NCBI RefSeq assembly: GCF_001653235.2
Contig: NC_035790.1
Coordinates: 5,084,001-5,148,000 of the forward strand
Length of the DNA: 64,000 nt
Origin: Pochonia chlamydosporia 170
Lineage: Eukaryota > Ascomycota > Sordariomycetes > Hypocreales > Clavicipitaceae
Direction: 5' to 3'
In this document: in pieces, positions 25,881 to 35,667 of the stretch
Layout: each line of letters begins with the position of its first letter
How positions within the stretch are numbered: the first letter of the stretch is position 1
The notes under the pieces: model-generated
What the model was told of the DNA's origin: nothing
The model's input: only the letters and a program-made list of their open reading frames with translations
Database searches by the model: none
Made by a program: the position numbers and the translations under genes

Positions 25881-26874
25881 CTGTGCAGAGACTCAGCCGA
25901 CATTTTCGGCGTCACTACATTGGCCTGTCTGTAGCTGCAGTTCAAAAGGATCAGTTGTGAAGCAAGTCGCTGGTGGAGGCACGGGGTTGACAAGTCTAGT
26001 CTGGTCAGTTTAGTGGTCCCGAGTTCGGAGGCCCCCGAGATGGATGGTTTACGACCAAAGGTTTACCACATTTGCCTGGCGGTGTTGCTTGCTATGCATG
26101 TTTGATAATCTCATGGCCAGGAGCGCGATGGATTTCAAGTGTCTTCTCAACTAATAGAAGCATTTCTACCTGCACCCTCACGTAAAACCAGCGCCTCAAC
26201 TGATCCCCAAAATTCCGCCTCGTCCAAAAATATTGACATAACTAGAGGACACCGCAGAGTGTCATGTTTCCATCCCAAACTAAACTGGGAGCCTTCAGGC
26301 GCAAGGGACAGCCTGCCAGAAGGCTTCTATTTCCTTCTTGCTCCCTCCCCGCAACCCTAACAAAGGCAGAGCTTGCAGTGAGGAAAAGTGGCAGCAAATG
26401 CTCCCGGGTGCGAGCCAATTGTGTTTGGCTCGCGAATTTGAAGAGATCTGAGGCCACAGAAAAACGCGTCGAAACAGGTTTTTGAGTGGAAACAGCGCAA
26501 GTCCTATTTGGAACCAAAGTCAGTAGAGAGAGTCCAGCCATTGGCTGTTCCATTGCTGTAATCAAAAGACATGTCACTATGAAGGTTAGCAAGTCGAAAC
26601 AGAAAATTGGCCAAACATGAATAAAATTTCAGCCAGTGGGAATAAGGCTTGGCCACAGCCGAAATCCGCAAGACTGGATAGCCAGTCAAGCAAAGCAAAA
26701 GTCGGCGCTAGTCGTCGCATCGTTATTGTACATAACCCGGTTCTAATCGCTATTCCGCCAAGTACTGCCCCCATCCCCTGCGGGAGGCTTCTATGTATGC
26801 AGAGTGGTTCTCGTTGTTCCTGAACGCCGTTTCGAAAGGATGTTGCAGACGGGTATTAATGCTGATAATGACCC
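25881..26874. other. Intergenic, about 1 kb
   Basis: This region contains the promoter of the Zn2Cys6 gene and the 3' flank of the poly(A) polymerase gene. Short open frames on both strands overlap each other and show no domain. I see no repeats or RNA genes. Confidence 0.4.
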
Positions 26875-29118
26875 CTAGTCCGAGCAGGGGCCAATACTCT
26901 GTTCGTGTACATGTCTCAGATATTCGCGCTGAAGACGGAAGGAGGAGTAGTCTCCTTTTAAAATTGTATCCAGAATACCGCCTTTTTGGGGATTAAGCGC
27001 AACATCCTTCATTCGGTCTCGTAAAGCAATATATGCGTCAGCAAAGCGCGCCATAATTGAGTTGGTATTCGACGATCCGCCAGAGATATCGTTGCTAGGG
27101 TTGTTTGGATCAACGATAGACAAACGGTTTCTATTTTTGTAGGTAAAAGTTGCAACTTCCGACTAAAAGGCGTATCAGCACCCACAAAGGACTTTCAAGT
27201 AAGTGTACAGCATGGCCATCGCTAGGGACATTGCGGCCGGAGTACTCACCTTTCTGATATACCCGATTGGTCTGGTGAGCGATATGGCATTTGTTTCGTA
27301 TTGAAACTGTCGACCGTAGAGCTCAAAAAACTCCAACAACATCTCACCAAGATGGTGCTCCGGCAGCAAGCTTCTGCTTTGCACATGGGGCATCAGCTGT
27401 AACATGCTTACAACAAGGCAGATGACTGAAAATCCGCCGATTCCTCCATTGACCGGCTCATTCAAGCCCCGCATCAGTAAGAAGTGCTTAATAACAGTGA
27501 CGAGAATGGGCATGGCAGGGTATTGTGCTTTCCAGGAAAGGAATGTATCGACGGCCGTTACGCCACCCAAGTTTTCGAACGATACATCGACTTTGAGTCC
27601 CGTAAGCTTGTCCACAAACTTCACCAACGGAATCCGAGCGTGGGCAATAACCTCGATCGAATCACTGTCGGCGACCTTCTGCATGGTGAGAAACTTCTGG
27701 AACTTATACAGCCAACTCTTCGCACTGAGGTATGTCGGTGGCCCTCCACGCATATAGCTAGCCGAACAGACAACAAGGTCCATATCGGCTGTAGGCAGAT
27801 ACAGCCCGGACATGAAGGACCCGAAAGGATGCACTTCCGCCGAGGCAAAGTTTCGTCCATCTCGCCTCATAGCTTTGCGCAAGTTTTCGACAAGGTTGTC
27901 GCGAATTCGCTGTTCAAAATCTCGCGGCCGGACATACGCATAGAAGTCGAGAACTTCCTTGTGTAACCTGCGATGAAGTAATTAGCTACATGCACAATCG
28001 GGCCCGACACAGAGTTGCTCCACGCACCTGAAAGCCATGTTCTGCGTAGAGGAGTGATCGTTGGTCTGCCAGGGACACGGCTCCTCATTCTTCTTTGGCA
28101 GCCAAATAGTCGTAACGCTGCCTTTTGATGGCTTCATGGTGACCTTTTTAAGCTGTCCATAGTCTGGTGGCTTAATTTCATCATCTGCAGTCCTCTTTCG
28201 AGATCCGAGCGGGCCTGAGTGATCTGGTAATGGAAGGCCGTTTGTTTTGTTTGTCGCATCTGGATGTTTGTGTATAAAAGCAGCAGGGCCTGATGGAGGT
28301 AATGGCGGCGGGGCTTCGGAAGGCGGAGGTGGAATCTCTTCCTCGTCTTCTTCCTCTTCATCCTCTGTTAGGTCGAAAGAGAGGAAGTCCTCCGCTTCGG
28401 CAGGTGCATCCGCCTTGGCAGCTGCCTCTACTCGAGCCTTTCGAATGAGCTTGACTACGTCGCGCTTCTTACGAGTCGTCTCGTCCGGGCAAGGCAAGGC
28501 TGTGTAGGGATCAGGATTTGACCACTTTGGCGCGGCGTTCTCTTCTTCGGCTGCTCCATCAGTGCGCACGCGTTTCCTTGACGGCTCTTCAGAGTCTGAA
28601 GCTGATGAAATGTCCATTTCCAATTCATCATCATCTGATAGCTCGTCCAGGTCACGGAACTTGGCGCCACCTTCCCCATTGTCCACGCGCTCTTCTGGTA
28701 GGTTTAGTGTTGCGCCAGAGATGAGTGCCCGCTCAGAAGGGTGAGGAGGTGGCTGCCAGCGTCTACCAGGTTTCCGATTCGGACCACCACGTCGATCTCG
28801 TCGCGGCCCTCTGTTGTCAAACGGATGGGCGCTGGGAGGCAGGTCCGGCATACCCGCCGGCTTATCAAACCTGAATGTGAAGTCGCCTTGTGGCACCGAC
28901 GGCCGGTAGGAATCCGAATGACGGAAGTCGTCGTTTCGAGGGTTATATTGTCCATTGCGATCATCTCGCGCACCACTTCCTGGTCTCCATGTATCAGAGC
29001 GCGGAGGCGGTCTATCATACGGGTTTGGCGGTGGCGGGCGTCTGCGAGGCGACGGACGACGGGGCCGGTCGTGAGGACGGTTTACCTCGTCGTTGCGCCT
29101 TGCTCTCTTATTCCTCAT
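26875..29118 (-). CDS. TRF4: Non-canonical poly(A) polymerase, TRAMP complex (Trf4/Cid14-like)
   Basis: Nuclear nucleotidyltransferase that adds short A-tails to aberrant RNAs for exosome decay. There are 698 residues from exons 29118-28028, 27967-27250 and 27162-26875. The first about 350 residues are low-complexity, Arg/Pro/Asp-rich, with acidic runs (EDEEEEDEEE) and basic patches. The catalytic domain begins near HKEVLDFYAYVRPRD; its signature is GSFMSGLYLPTADMDLVV with metal aspartates at about D425 and D427 and the third at about D491 (GLKVDVSFEN). The PAP-associated region follows with NGGIGGFSVICLVVSMLQ. The open frame extends upstream of 29118 but contains no ATG there. Nothing in the neighbourhood is functionally linked. 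The length fits fungal Trf4/Cid14 proteins with their long disordered N-terminus. Confidence 0.95.
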
Positions 29119-29949
29119 GCTAGGACTTGCAGGCAATGGCCCGATGTGTGCACTGTAAACGTGGTGCAGCCCTAGGTCGATATGAGATGGAGTTGGATTT
29201 CCAAGATGGCGCAAAAGGATGTGTGCGTATTGTTTCTGTCGCAAATGTTGAATAAAAAACTCCAGTTTGATAATTTAAGTGGGTCCTTGCAAACACCCGC
29301 GACAGTGATGATGACTAAGTCTATCGGGCATTCTCACCAAAGGCCAAGCCTAACCAGCCCAACAAGCACCAAACAGCATTCTGCATAAGATTCAAATGCA
29401 GGTGTCCCATCTGCAACTGTGCTACCACAAACATTTGAATGTGATTGACTGCATGGCGGCAGCAATTGCACACCAACATGTGACTCTTCCTCGCTGATAG
29501 ATTCCGCCTCTACATTATTTTGCCAAGCCGGGATTGCTGAAGCCTCATCTTGACCATTGACCTGTAAAGTCAAAGAAAATGTGGAAGCCTGCGCATTCCA
29601 ATCGGGCTGTGCCAGCTAACAACTAGACTGATGTATGGATGGCAGCTCTGCACCGCCCAGTTTGTATTAGTCCAGATGTTCAGCCATTATTTCACAATCC
29701 CCACCATTTATGCTAGCCCACCGCATATTAAACATCACGATTGCCAACTTCACCTTGACTCAGCCGACTTGTTTGGTCTTCACCGAAACATCACAAGAAG
29801 CTTGGACTCTTGTTTGAAATCGCTGCTACTCAAACTACTTCATTCATCCTCCAATTTGAACTAGCATAAGGTCGGCCCCAAGCCCCATTGTATAGGCGTT
29901 TAGCGCGAGAGCCCGACATCAACGACCGCAGACCACGGTGAACAAAAAG
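29119..29949. other. Divergent intergenic region
   Basis: The 831 bp between the poly(A) polymerase start and a small plus-strand gene hold both promoters. I see no TATA box, no conserved motif and no supported ORF. Confidence 0.4.
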
Positions 29950-30431
29950 ATGGGTCACACCGCAGAACCAGATAGTGGCATGAAAAGAGCCGCCGAAGTG
30001 ACGGACGCCATGTTAGGAGTGCCCGGCTACGCAGACGACTCTATGTTCTTTACTGTTCGCTATGGGCACCGAGCAAAGGTAGCCAAACTGTCCCCGTAAA
30101 TTGCGCTCAGTCCACCGTCTCCGTCTCTACCTGATGGCCCTGGGATTGCTGAGAAACACAGATGCTAATATTTGTCTAGGAGACACTAAGAAAATGTGAC
30201 TACGATGAATTGATGGAAACTTTGTCGAAAATGACAGAACTTTGGGCGAAGAGCGGCGGAGGCGGTGCCAAGCCAGAACCCGGTGCAGAGGAACGATACG
30301 CAAAATTCAGGGAGCTTAGAGCGCATGCTCTCGAAATCGTCAAGGACTTCCCTGATCTCGTTCGAGATTTTGATCGATTCCAGGCCAGCTCCAAGGCTGC
30401 CATGTCGGCGGTGCTGCGGGCCAACCCTTAA
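29950..30431 (+). CDS. Small conserved-looking protein, unknown function
   Basis: Two exons (29950-30078, 30180-30431) encode 126 residues. I do not recognise the family. The protein is soluble, starts MGHTAEPDSG, has a hydrophobic-aromatic stretch DDSMFFTVRYGHRAK at the exon junction, and then helices rich in Leu, Glu and Lys (ETLRKCDYDELMETLSKMT, and REL/VKDF/VRDFDRFQ near the C-terminus). A glycine-rich linker (SGGGGAKPEPG) separates the two helical parts. The splice keeps phase 0 and both exons are open, which supports a real gene. There is no signal peptide or membrane segment. A small helical adaptor or subunit is possible. Confidence 0.7.
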
Positions 30432-30717
30432 ATAAATCCATTCACCAACTCCAACATTTTGGATTCATGTCACTTTGGTATTGAGCGGTTTCATTTTTTT
30501 TCGTATATGGCAAAAGAAGAATGTCAAAATATGATTTGTATATTAAAATGATATCGATTAGACTGTGAAGAGTCCTTCTAATACCCCATTATGTGCTTGT
30601 GCAGATGCCACTGCCGTATTAAAGCATAGTTTAAATGCCGTCTAATCTATTTGTCGCCCCAAACGCCAAAGAAAAGCACCGACCCTAGTATCCAAACCCG
30701 GCAAAATGAAGGTGCTT

Positions 30718-31122
30718 TTACAGCATCAACGAAGCCATGACGACGGCAACACCCATAGCCAACATGGAATTTTGGGTGGTCAACGCAGCGCCGGCGGTAG
30801 GCACGGCAGTGTTGGTGGTGGTGGGAACTGGAGGAAGACCAGTGCCGGTGGTCAGGATACCAGTGGAGTTTCCTGAAGGGATGGGAGCTCCCGATGCACT
30901 TGAAGAGATGGGATAAGGAGTTGAGCAGGGAACAGTGATGGTAGTTCCATTGCCGTGGTGACCAGTGTGTCCGGTAGACAGCGGAGGAGGGACGACGGAT
31001 GATACTGATGATGCTGATGATGCTGATGATACAGTCGTGATCTGAGGCTCAGTAGTGACAACTGCGGCCTGAGTGACGGCAGAAGCAGCCAAGATGGCGG
31101 ACAAAGCAGCGGTGGTTCGCAT
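30718..31122 (-). CDS. Small GPI-anchored Ser/Thr-rich cell-wall protein
   Basis: Intronless 134-residue protein. It has an N-terminal signal peptide (MRTTAALSAILAASAVTQA), a Ser/Thr/Pro-rich middle suited to O-mannosylation, and a hydrophobic C-terminus (MLAMGVAVVMASLML) after a small-residue region, the pattern of a GPI attachment signal. The Ser codons near residues 33-43 come from a short TCA/GCA trinucleotide-like repeat at about 31003-31030. Only one Cys is visible in the mature part, so it is not a CFEM or hydrophobin. It probably coats the cell surface; no enzymatic role is suggested. Confidence 0.8.
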   Translation of the reverse strand: MRTTAALSAILAASAVTQAAVVTTEPQITTVSSASSASSVSSVVPPPLSTGHTGHHGNGTTITVPCSTPYPISSSASGAPIPSGNSTGILTTGTGLPPVPTTTNTAVPTAGAALTTQNSMLAMGVAVVMASLML

Positions 31123-33520
31123 GTTGATGGTTTGTATGTGAAAAGTGGTGGAAGTTTAGTAGTGGTGCTTTAGCGTATAAGTCCAAAGGCTGATGTAGAA
31201 GCAAACCACGAGTGTACTCTTAATGTTTGAACGAGTGTATTGTATAGATCTAGAGAAGGACTTTCACGACTCGAGCAGTGCGAGCTCTTTACTTATACCC
31301 GACACCGGCAAGAGGTTGGTGAGAAATGTGTGAGCAAAACCTGCGGCTCATGGCACCATACCAAGTACCAAACACACGTCACCCACCATCACAAATCTTT
31401 TTCTGTCGCTATTCTTAGATGGCTTTCTCGGTGTTGCCACCGGAGGCTGTGGTGTGGACTGTGGAGAATTCCATTGTGCAATGTAACCACTGGCGTTGCG
31501 TAATCGCCTGTTTTCCCGCGCAAGCTGTGCAGAAATCCTTCCTGATTCGATGCCACAGATTCGCACCAGATGGCCACAATGAGTGGAGCACCGCCACAAT
31601 TCGCGACTTGACCGTTATAGCGCCTGGAGGCCGCTAAATCTGGACCCGAGGCACTGGAACCAGGGACTCGGCCAGTGAAGGTTTTTTACTGATTTTTACC
31701 GAGTCAAGAAGCTCACAAACAAATTTCTACCACACAAATATTCTTTGAGAAGCTGCTGCTGTGGTTACAGCATGCGCAGTCTCTTAGCTTCAACGGTACT
31801 TTTTTCAACTGATTTTTCGAATGTATCCTATGCCGGTCATGTAACAAAATTCGAGGTTGGTAATATGCACACTGACGCTTATCCGGCACTTTCTTGCGTA
31901 GACAGATGCAGATCGATCCGGTACGTCATCACCATACTCATCCCCAGCCTCTCTCGCAACCTGCCAAATCTGCATCTGCAGCTCTTGATTGGACTGAGTC
32001 AGAATAGCACCACACACAAAGGATGATCAAGACACTCGGATGAAAATCCGCCTGCATGTGTGTATTCCTTTCCGCCGTTCTCGGTGCTACTATACCAAAC
32101 TTGCTGTTGCTGGTGGGCTTATTTTTGGAGCAAATGCCAAGTTTGCTCCATAAAATTGGCTGTGACATGTTACCATGCAACGGTCTCATGGAACTGCCCA
32201 AGTTGAAGATATCGACTAGATCCACACTTATTCAGCTTACAGCTCTCCAAGTCAGTTCATGTTACCTGTGAATGACCAAATCCGGCGCTGTGCTGGGCTT
32301 ATGGTCGTCTGGTCAATTTTTCAGTGTCAGAGCTCTCGTGTTGCTCACTCTCGTATCCAAATTTGTCGCTACCAGCGCTTCTGACTCCCGAGTGACTAAC
32401 TTGCACCAACCGCCACACCCAATAGCTCGGTTGCCTGTCAGCTTGCCTTGCTGGAGGACCACAGCTCAAGGATGGTTCATTCAATGTTGCGCATGAGCAT
32501 ATCCTAGGAATTCACTCCGTGACGACGGCCTCTACCGATATTCATGAAGAAATCACTGTATCCCAGTCAAATGCCGATTGCAGCAATGGGGAGCTAGAAT
32601 CAGAGCCAACAATTACTCTGAGATCAACAGTACTCAACCATGGAAGGTACCGCAATACCATACAAGCTGCAACCCAATGCCGCAATGTGTTAGAGTATAC
32701 TTGGCCGAACGCAAAGCATCAAAATTTTGCGACAGACATGGAGAGTGGACGGCTGGCGGTCACATCCCGGTTCATAAAGTGCATGTAGTTTAATCCAGTT
32801 CCTCGAGCTACAGGTCGCATACCGCGCCATCGCGGTTTACTTCCATACTCAAAAGATTCTTCCTTCATATTGTCACTCCTGTTTGTGTTCTCCATAATGC
32901 CCTTCGCTCCAACGATCACAGGTCCATTTTTCACTATCACCTTCTGCAGTCCATGAAGGGTAGGATCCGTGATCTTTACAACATAATCCATCACTTTAGA
33001 CTGTGTAAACAACAAAAAGCTGCCTAAAATAGAGGCAATAATTACATATGTAGGATCATTGAATCCTACATCCGCATCCTGCGATGTTGCTAAAGCTGGG
33101 CTGCATGTGCACACCGGGCCGTCGCTGTAATTGATACTGAACATTTGAAGGCCACCAGACACTGGCCACTGTGTTTCACGTAACTGGCGGACAGCTCTGC
33201 CAAAGGTCAGGCGGTGCACGTGTGGCGCAAACCATCAACCTGTTTGAGGGAGGTGGTGGTCATGTTGTTGCCTTGCCCGCCAGGCATCAGCCACTCCTGA
33301 ACCCTGGCTTGAGGCTCGGGAAACATTGAGCCACACTATGCTCAACGCAAGGCACAAGCTGTCCTGATGAGCTACTGGCCAGCACTGACCAGCCTGGCTA
33401 TCTGACTGAACAACACGTCCAGCGTCAAATACGACAAACTCGTTGTCGGGTTTCTATTCCATCGCTACAACTCTCCCACAGCTCCGACAACTTTTTCTCT
33501 ACCGCCTGCTGACCTCCACC
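31123..33520. other. 2.4 kb gene-poor interval
   Basis: Between the GPI-protein gene and YIP1. Apart from one weak orphan ORF (32719-33144, minus, listed separately) I find nothing I would call: short frames overlap on both strands, with no repeat structure, tRNA or transposon protein visible. Confidence 0.4.
32719..33144 (-). CDS. Possible orphan membrane protein
   Basis: An ATG-initiated frame of 141 codons with no intron. The predicted protein has one convincing hydrophobic segment (YVIIASILGSFLLF, residues about 33-46) followed by a charged C-terminal part (EESFEYGSKPRWRGMRP). The open frame extends a further 25 codons upstream without an ATG. I recognise no family. The amino-acid composition looks more protein-like than the neighbouring spurious frames, but there is no independent evidence of expression or conservation. 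It could be a species-specific gene, a remnant or chance. Confidence 0.3.
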   Translation of the reverse strand: MFSINYSDGPVCTCSPALATSQDADVGFNDPTYVIIASILGSFLLFTQSKVMDYVVKITDPTLHGLQKVIVKNGPVIVGAKGIMENTNRSDNMKEESFEYGSKPRWRGMRPVARGTGLNYMHFMNRDVTASRPLSMSVAKF

Positions 33521-34540
33521 ATGTCCAACTACTACGGCGGTCAGCCGAATAGCCAGCAATACGGCGCGCCAGGAGCCGGCGGTGGTGCTCAAAACCTTCA
33601 ATTCTATCCCTCGTCATACTCCCCCGCCGTCTCGGGTGCCGCGACACCTCAACAAGCATCATATGGCTATGGCGCGGGTGCATCTGCGAGTTTTGGAGCT
33701 GGTGGCCAGACTGGCTTTGCCTCTGCTGGCTTCGGCGGTCCTGGTGTATCCGGACGGATGGGTGAACATGGTGGTTTGAGGACTGGCTGGCTGGCCGCAT
33801 TCTCGACGGAGGGATATGATGGCGAGCCTCCTTTACTGGAGGAGCTTGGAGTTAATTTTAACCACATTCAAATGAAGGTATGCTGACTTGTTGGCACTCC
33901 CGGTGCAGTTCAGTGATATGGAGTTGATGCTGATACGTCTGTCCAGACACTCGCAGTTTTAAACCCATTTAGACACATCGACCAGCATATCATGGACGAT
34001 TCCGATCTTGCAGGACCGATCCTGTTCTTCCTGTTGTTCGGAACCATCCTCCTATTCTCGGGCAAGGTGCATTTTGGATACATTTACGGACTAGCACTGC
34101 TTGGATCAACATCGCTGCATATGATTTTGTCGCTCATGTCACCGACTGAATCGCCCTCATCCGAATCATACCACCCTCAGTACAACGATCCTTCATCTCA
34201 GTCCCAAGATCAGCGAGGTGGGCACTTCTCTGCAACACTCACCTTCCCTCGATCAGCATCCGTTTTGGGATACTGCCTCCTCCCCCTCGTCGCTACCAGT
34301 CTTTTCGGAATCGTCATGCCCATGGACACGTCTCTGGGCATAGTCTTGACTACGGCCGCCATTATGTGGTGTACATACAGTGCCAGCGGCATGTTCTGTG
34401 CTGTTGGAAGAATGAAGGGCATGAGGGGTCTGGTCGCGTACCCCTTGGCGCTATTCTACGTCGGTTTCGGCATTATGGGCATCTTCAGCAGCAGAGGCAG
34501 TGGATCGTTCGCAAACGCAGCTGCGAACCTGAAGACCTGA
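33521..34540 (+). CDS. YIP1: Yip1 family ER-Golgi membrane protein
   Basis: Two exons (33521-33877, 33947-34540) give 316 residues. Yip1 proteins bind Rab GTPases and help form COPII vesicles at the ER and Golgi. The N-terminal 100 residues are cytosolic and Gly/Gln/Tyr-rich. The Yip1 domain begins [24 protein letters not shown], followed by DDSDLAGPILFFLLFGTILL and HFGYIYGLALLG, the classic DLxGP and GYIYG motifs. Five hydrophobic segments end at the C-terminus. An upstream frame extends to 33443 without a better start; the ATG at 33521 begins MSNYYGG, the usual Yip1-type N-terminus. This is a housekeeping gene with no link to the neighbouring clusters. Confidence 0.95.
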
Positions 34541-35224
34541 GAGACGAACGTGCGGTGGGAGCATTGGCGTGATACGGGCGGAGTCATATTGGATGTGACC
34601 GAAAAGTTACCGGCTGGGATGGTCGGCTGGGAGCCGAATCGCATTTTGATGGTTGGGAATAGCAAGCATTTATGGATGCCGTTGGGGACTGTATTATAAT
34701 GCCTGGAGGGGCTCTAATCATGATAACGACAACATCAGAGGGTTATCGGACTTTATACTATATGGCCGGGTATATAGACATACCAAGTAAACACAAAATA
34801 ATCTAGCAAAATGTTCAAAAAGCCTGAAACCGGTACTAAGTGGCGAACGCCATGTTTACTGTCACTCACTCCCAACGCAGTAGTCTCGGCATCATTTCTG
34901 TCACTGGTGGGTCTGGCTTAGAATGCTTGATCCCAGTCATTATAGGTTCACAGTCCAGGTGAGGAATCAGACCTCACATAGACACATGACATGGCACTGA
35001 CAGTAGATTAACCTTGCTTTACTTCATCAGTATTGCTTCGTGCGACATAATCTGTCTAATTGAGCATATAAACAACTCCCACACCCAATGCCAAGTCCTA
35101 TTTACAGTTCCTCAAATCAATCCCTCAGTCCGAAACGCCGTTTGTACCCCCGCAAGTTTATCTCGTCCAAATGCAAATCAGGTATTACAAAAGTATCATC
35201 GAATGCGGTAATCCATCCCACCAT
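34541..35224. other. Convergent intergenic region
   Basis: The 684 bp between the facing 3' ends of YIP1 and the cysteine-rich gene show no supported gene or repeat. Confidence 0.4.
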
Positions 35225-35667
35225 TTACTTTCGAGTAGTAAAGTCAATTTCCAACGCTGGGTTGAAACCGCCATCATTGGCTTTTTCGCAAGTACATCCA
35301 TCTAAAAGAGTCAGAATTTATGTAAACCAGGTCGCACAAGGGAAGTAAACATACTGGCAGGTCTTGAACCGCAAGCACACGTCGAGCCAGAGATCGTAGC
35401 GTTCTCGGTAGTGGCACGGTCGCATGTGCAGTCACCGGCAGGTCGGGCTCGGCAAGAGCATCGAGGTCCAACAACTTGATTCTCGGATGAAGCTTTGTCG
35501 CAGGTGCAGTGGAGGGCGGACTGCTTGCCACAAGAGCAGGTAGCCTTCTGGGCTGGATGGTATTGTTAGCTCTAGTGCACCGTTGTTCGGGATCACTGCT
35601 ATAACTTACCACAGGCACATTCAGCACCGTCCTTGGCGCAGCAGGTGGAGGCTTTGGTGACGGTCAT
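35225..35667 (-). CDS. Metallothionein-like cysteine-rich protein (16 Cys)
   Basis: Three exons (35667-35610, 35552-35355, 35301-35225) encode 110 residues, too fragmented for simple ORF calling. The protein contains 16 cysteines, nearly all in CxC pairs spaced 8-20 residues apart (CAC, CSC, CTC, CSC, CTC, CAC, CTC), starting with a CC, in a polar matrix poor in aromatic residues. The repeats SCRARPAG and ACGSRPANG suggest an internally duplicated unit. It ends EIDFTTRK. This matches an uncharacterised fungal cysteine-rich family and resembles metallothioneins that chelate Cu, Zn or Cd through thiolates. There is no signal peptide, so it is cytosolic. TATAAAG on the minus strand at 35798-35804 lies about 130 bp upstream of the ATG. 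Metal binding is inferred from composition. Confidence 0.85.

Noticed and set aside
29119..29244. N-terminal extension of the poly(A) polymerase
   Set aside because: The upstream in-frame codon is TTG; no ATG occurs before 29118.
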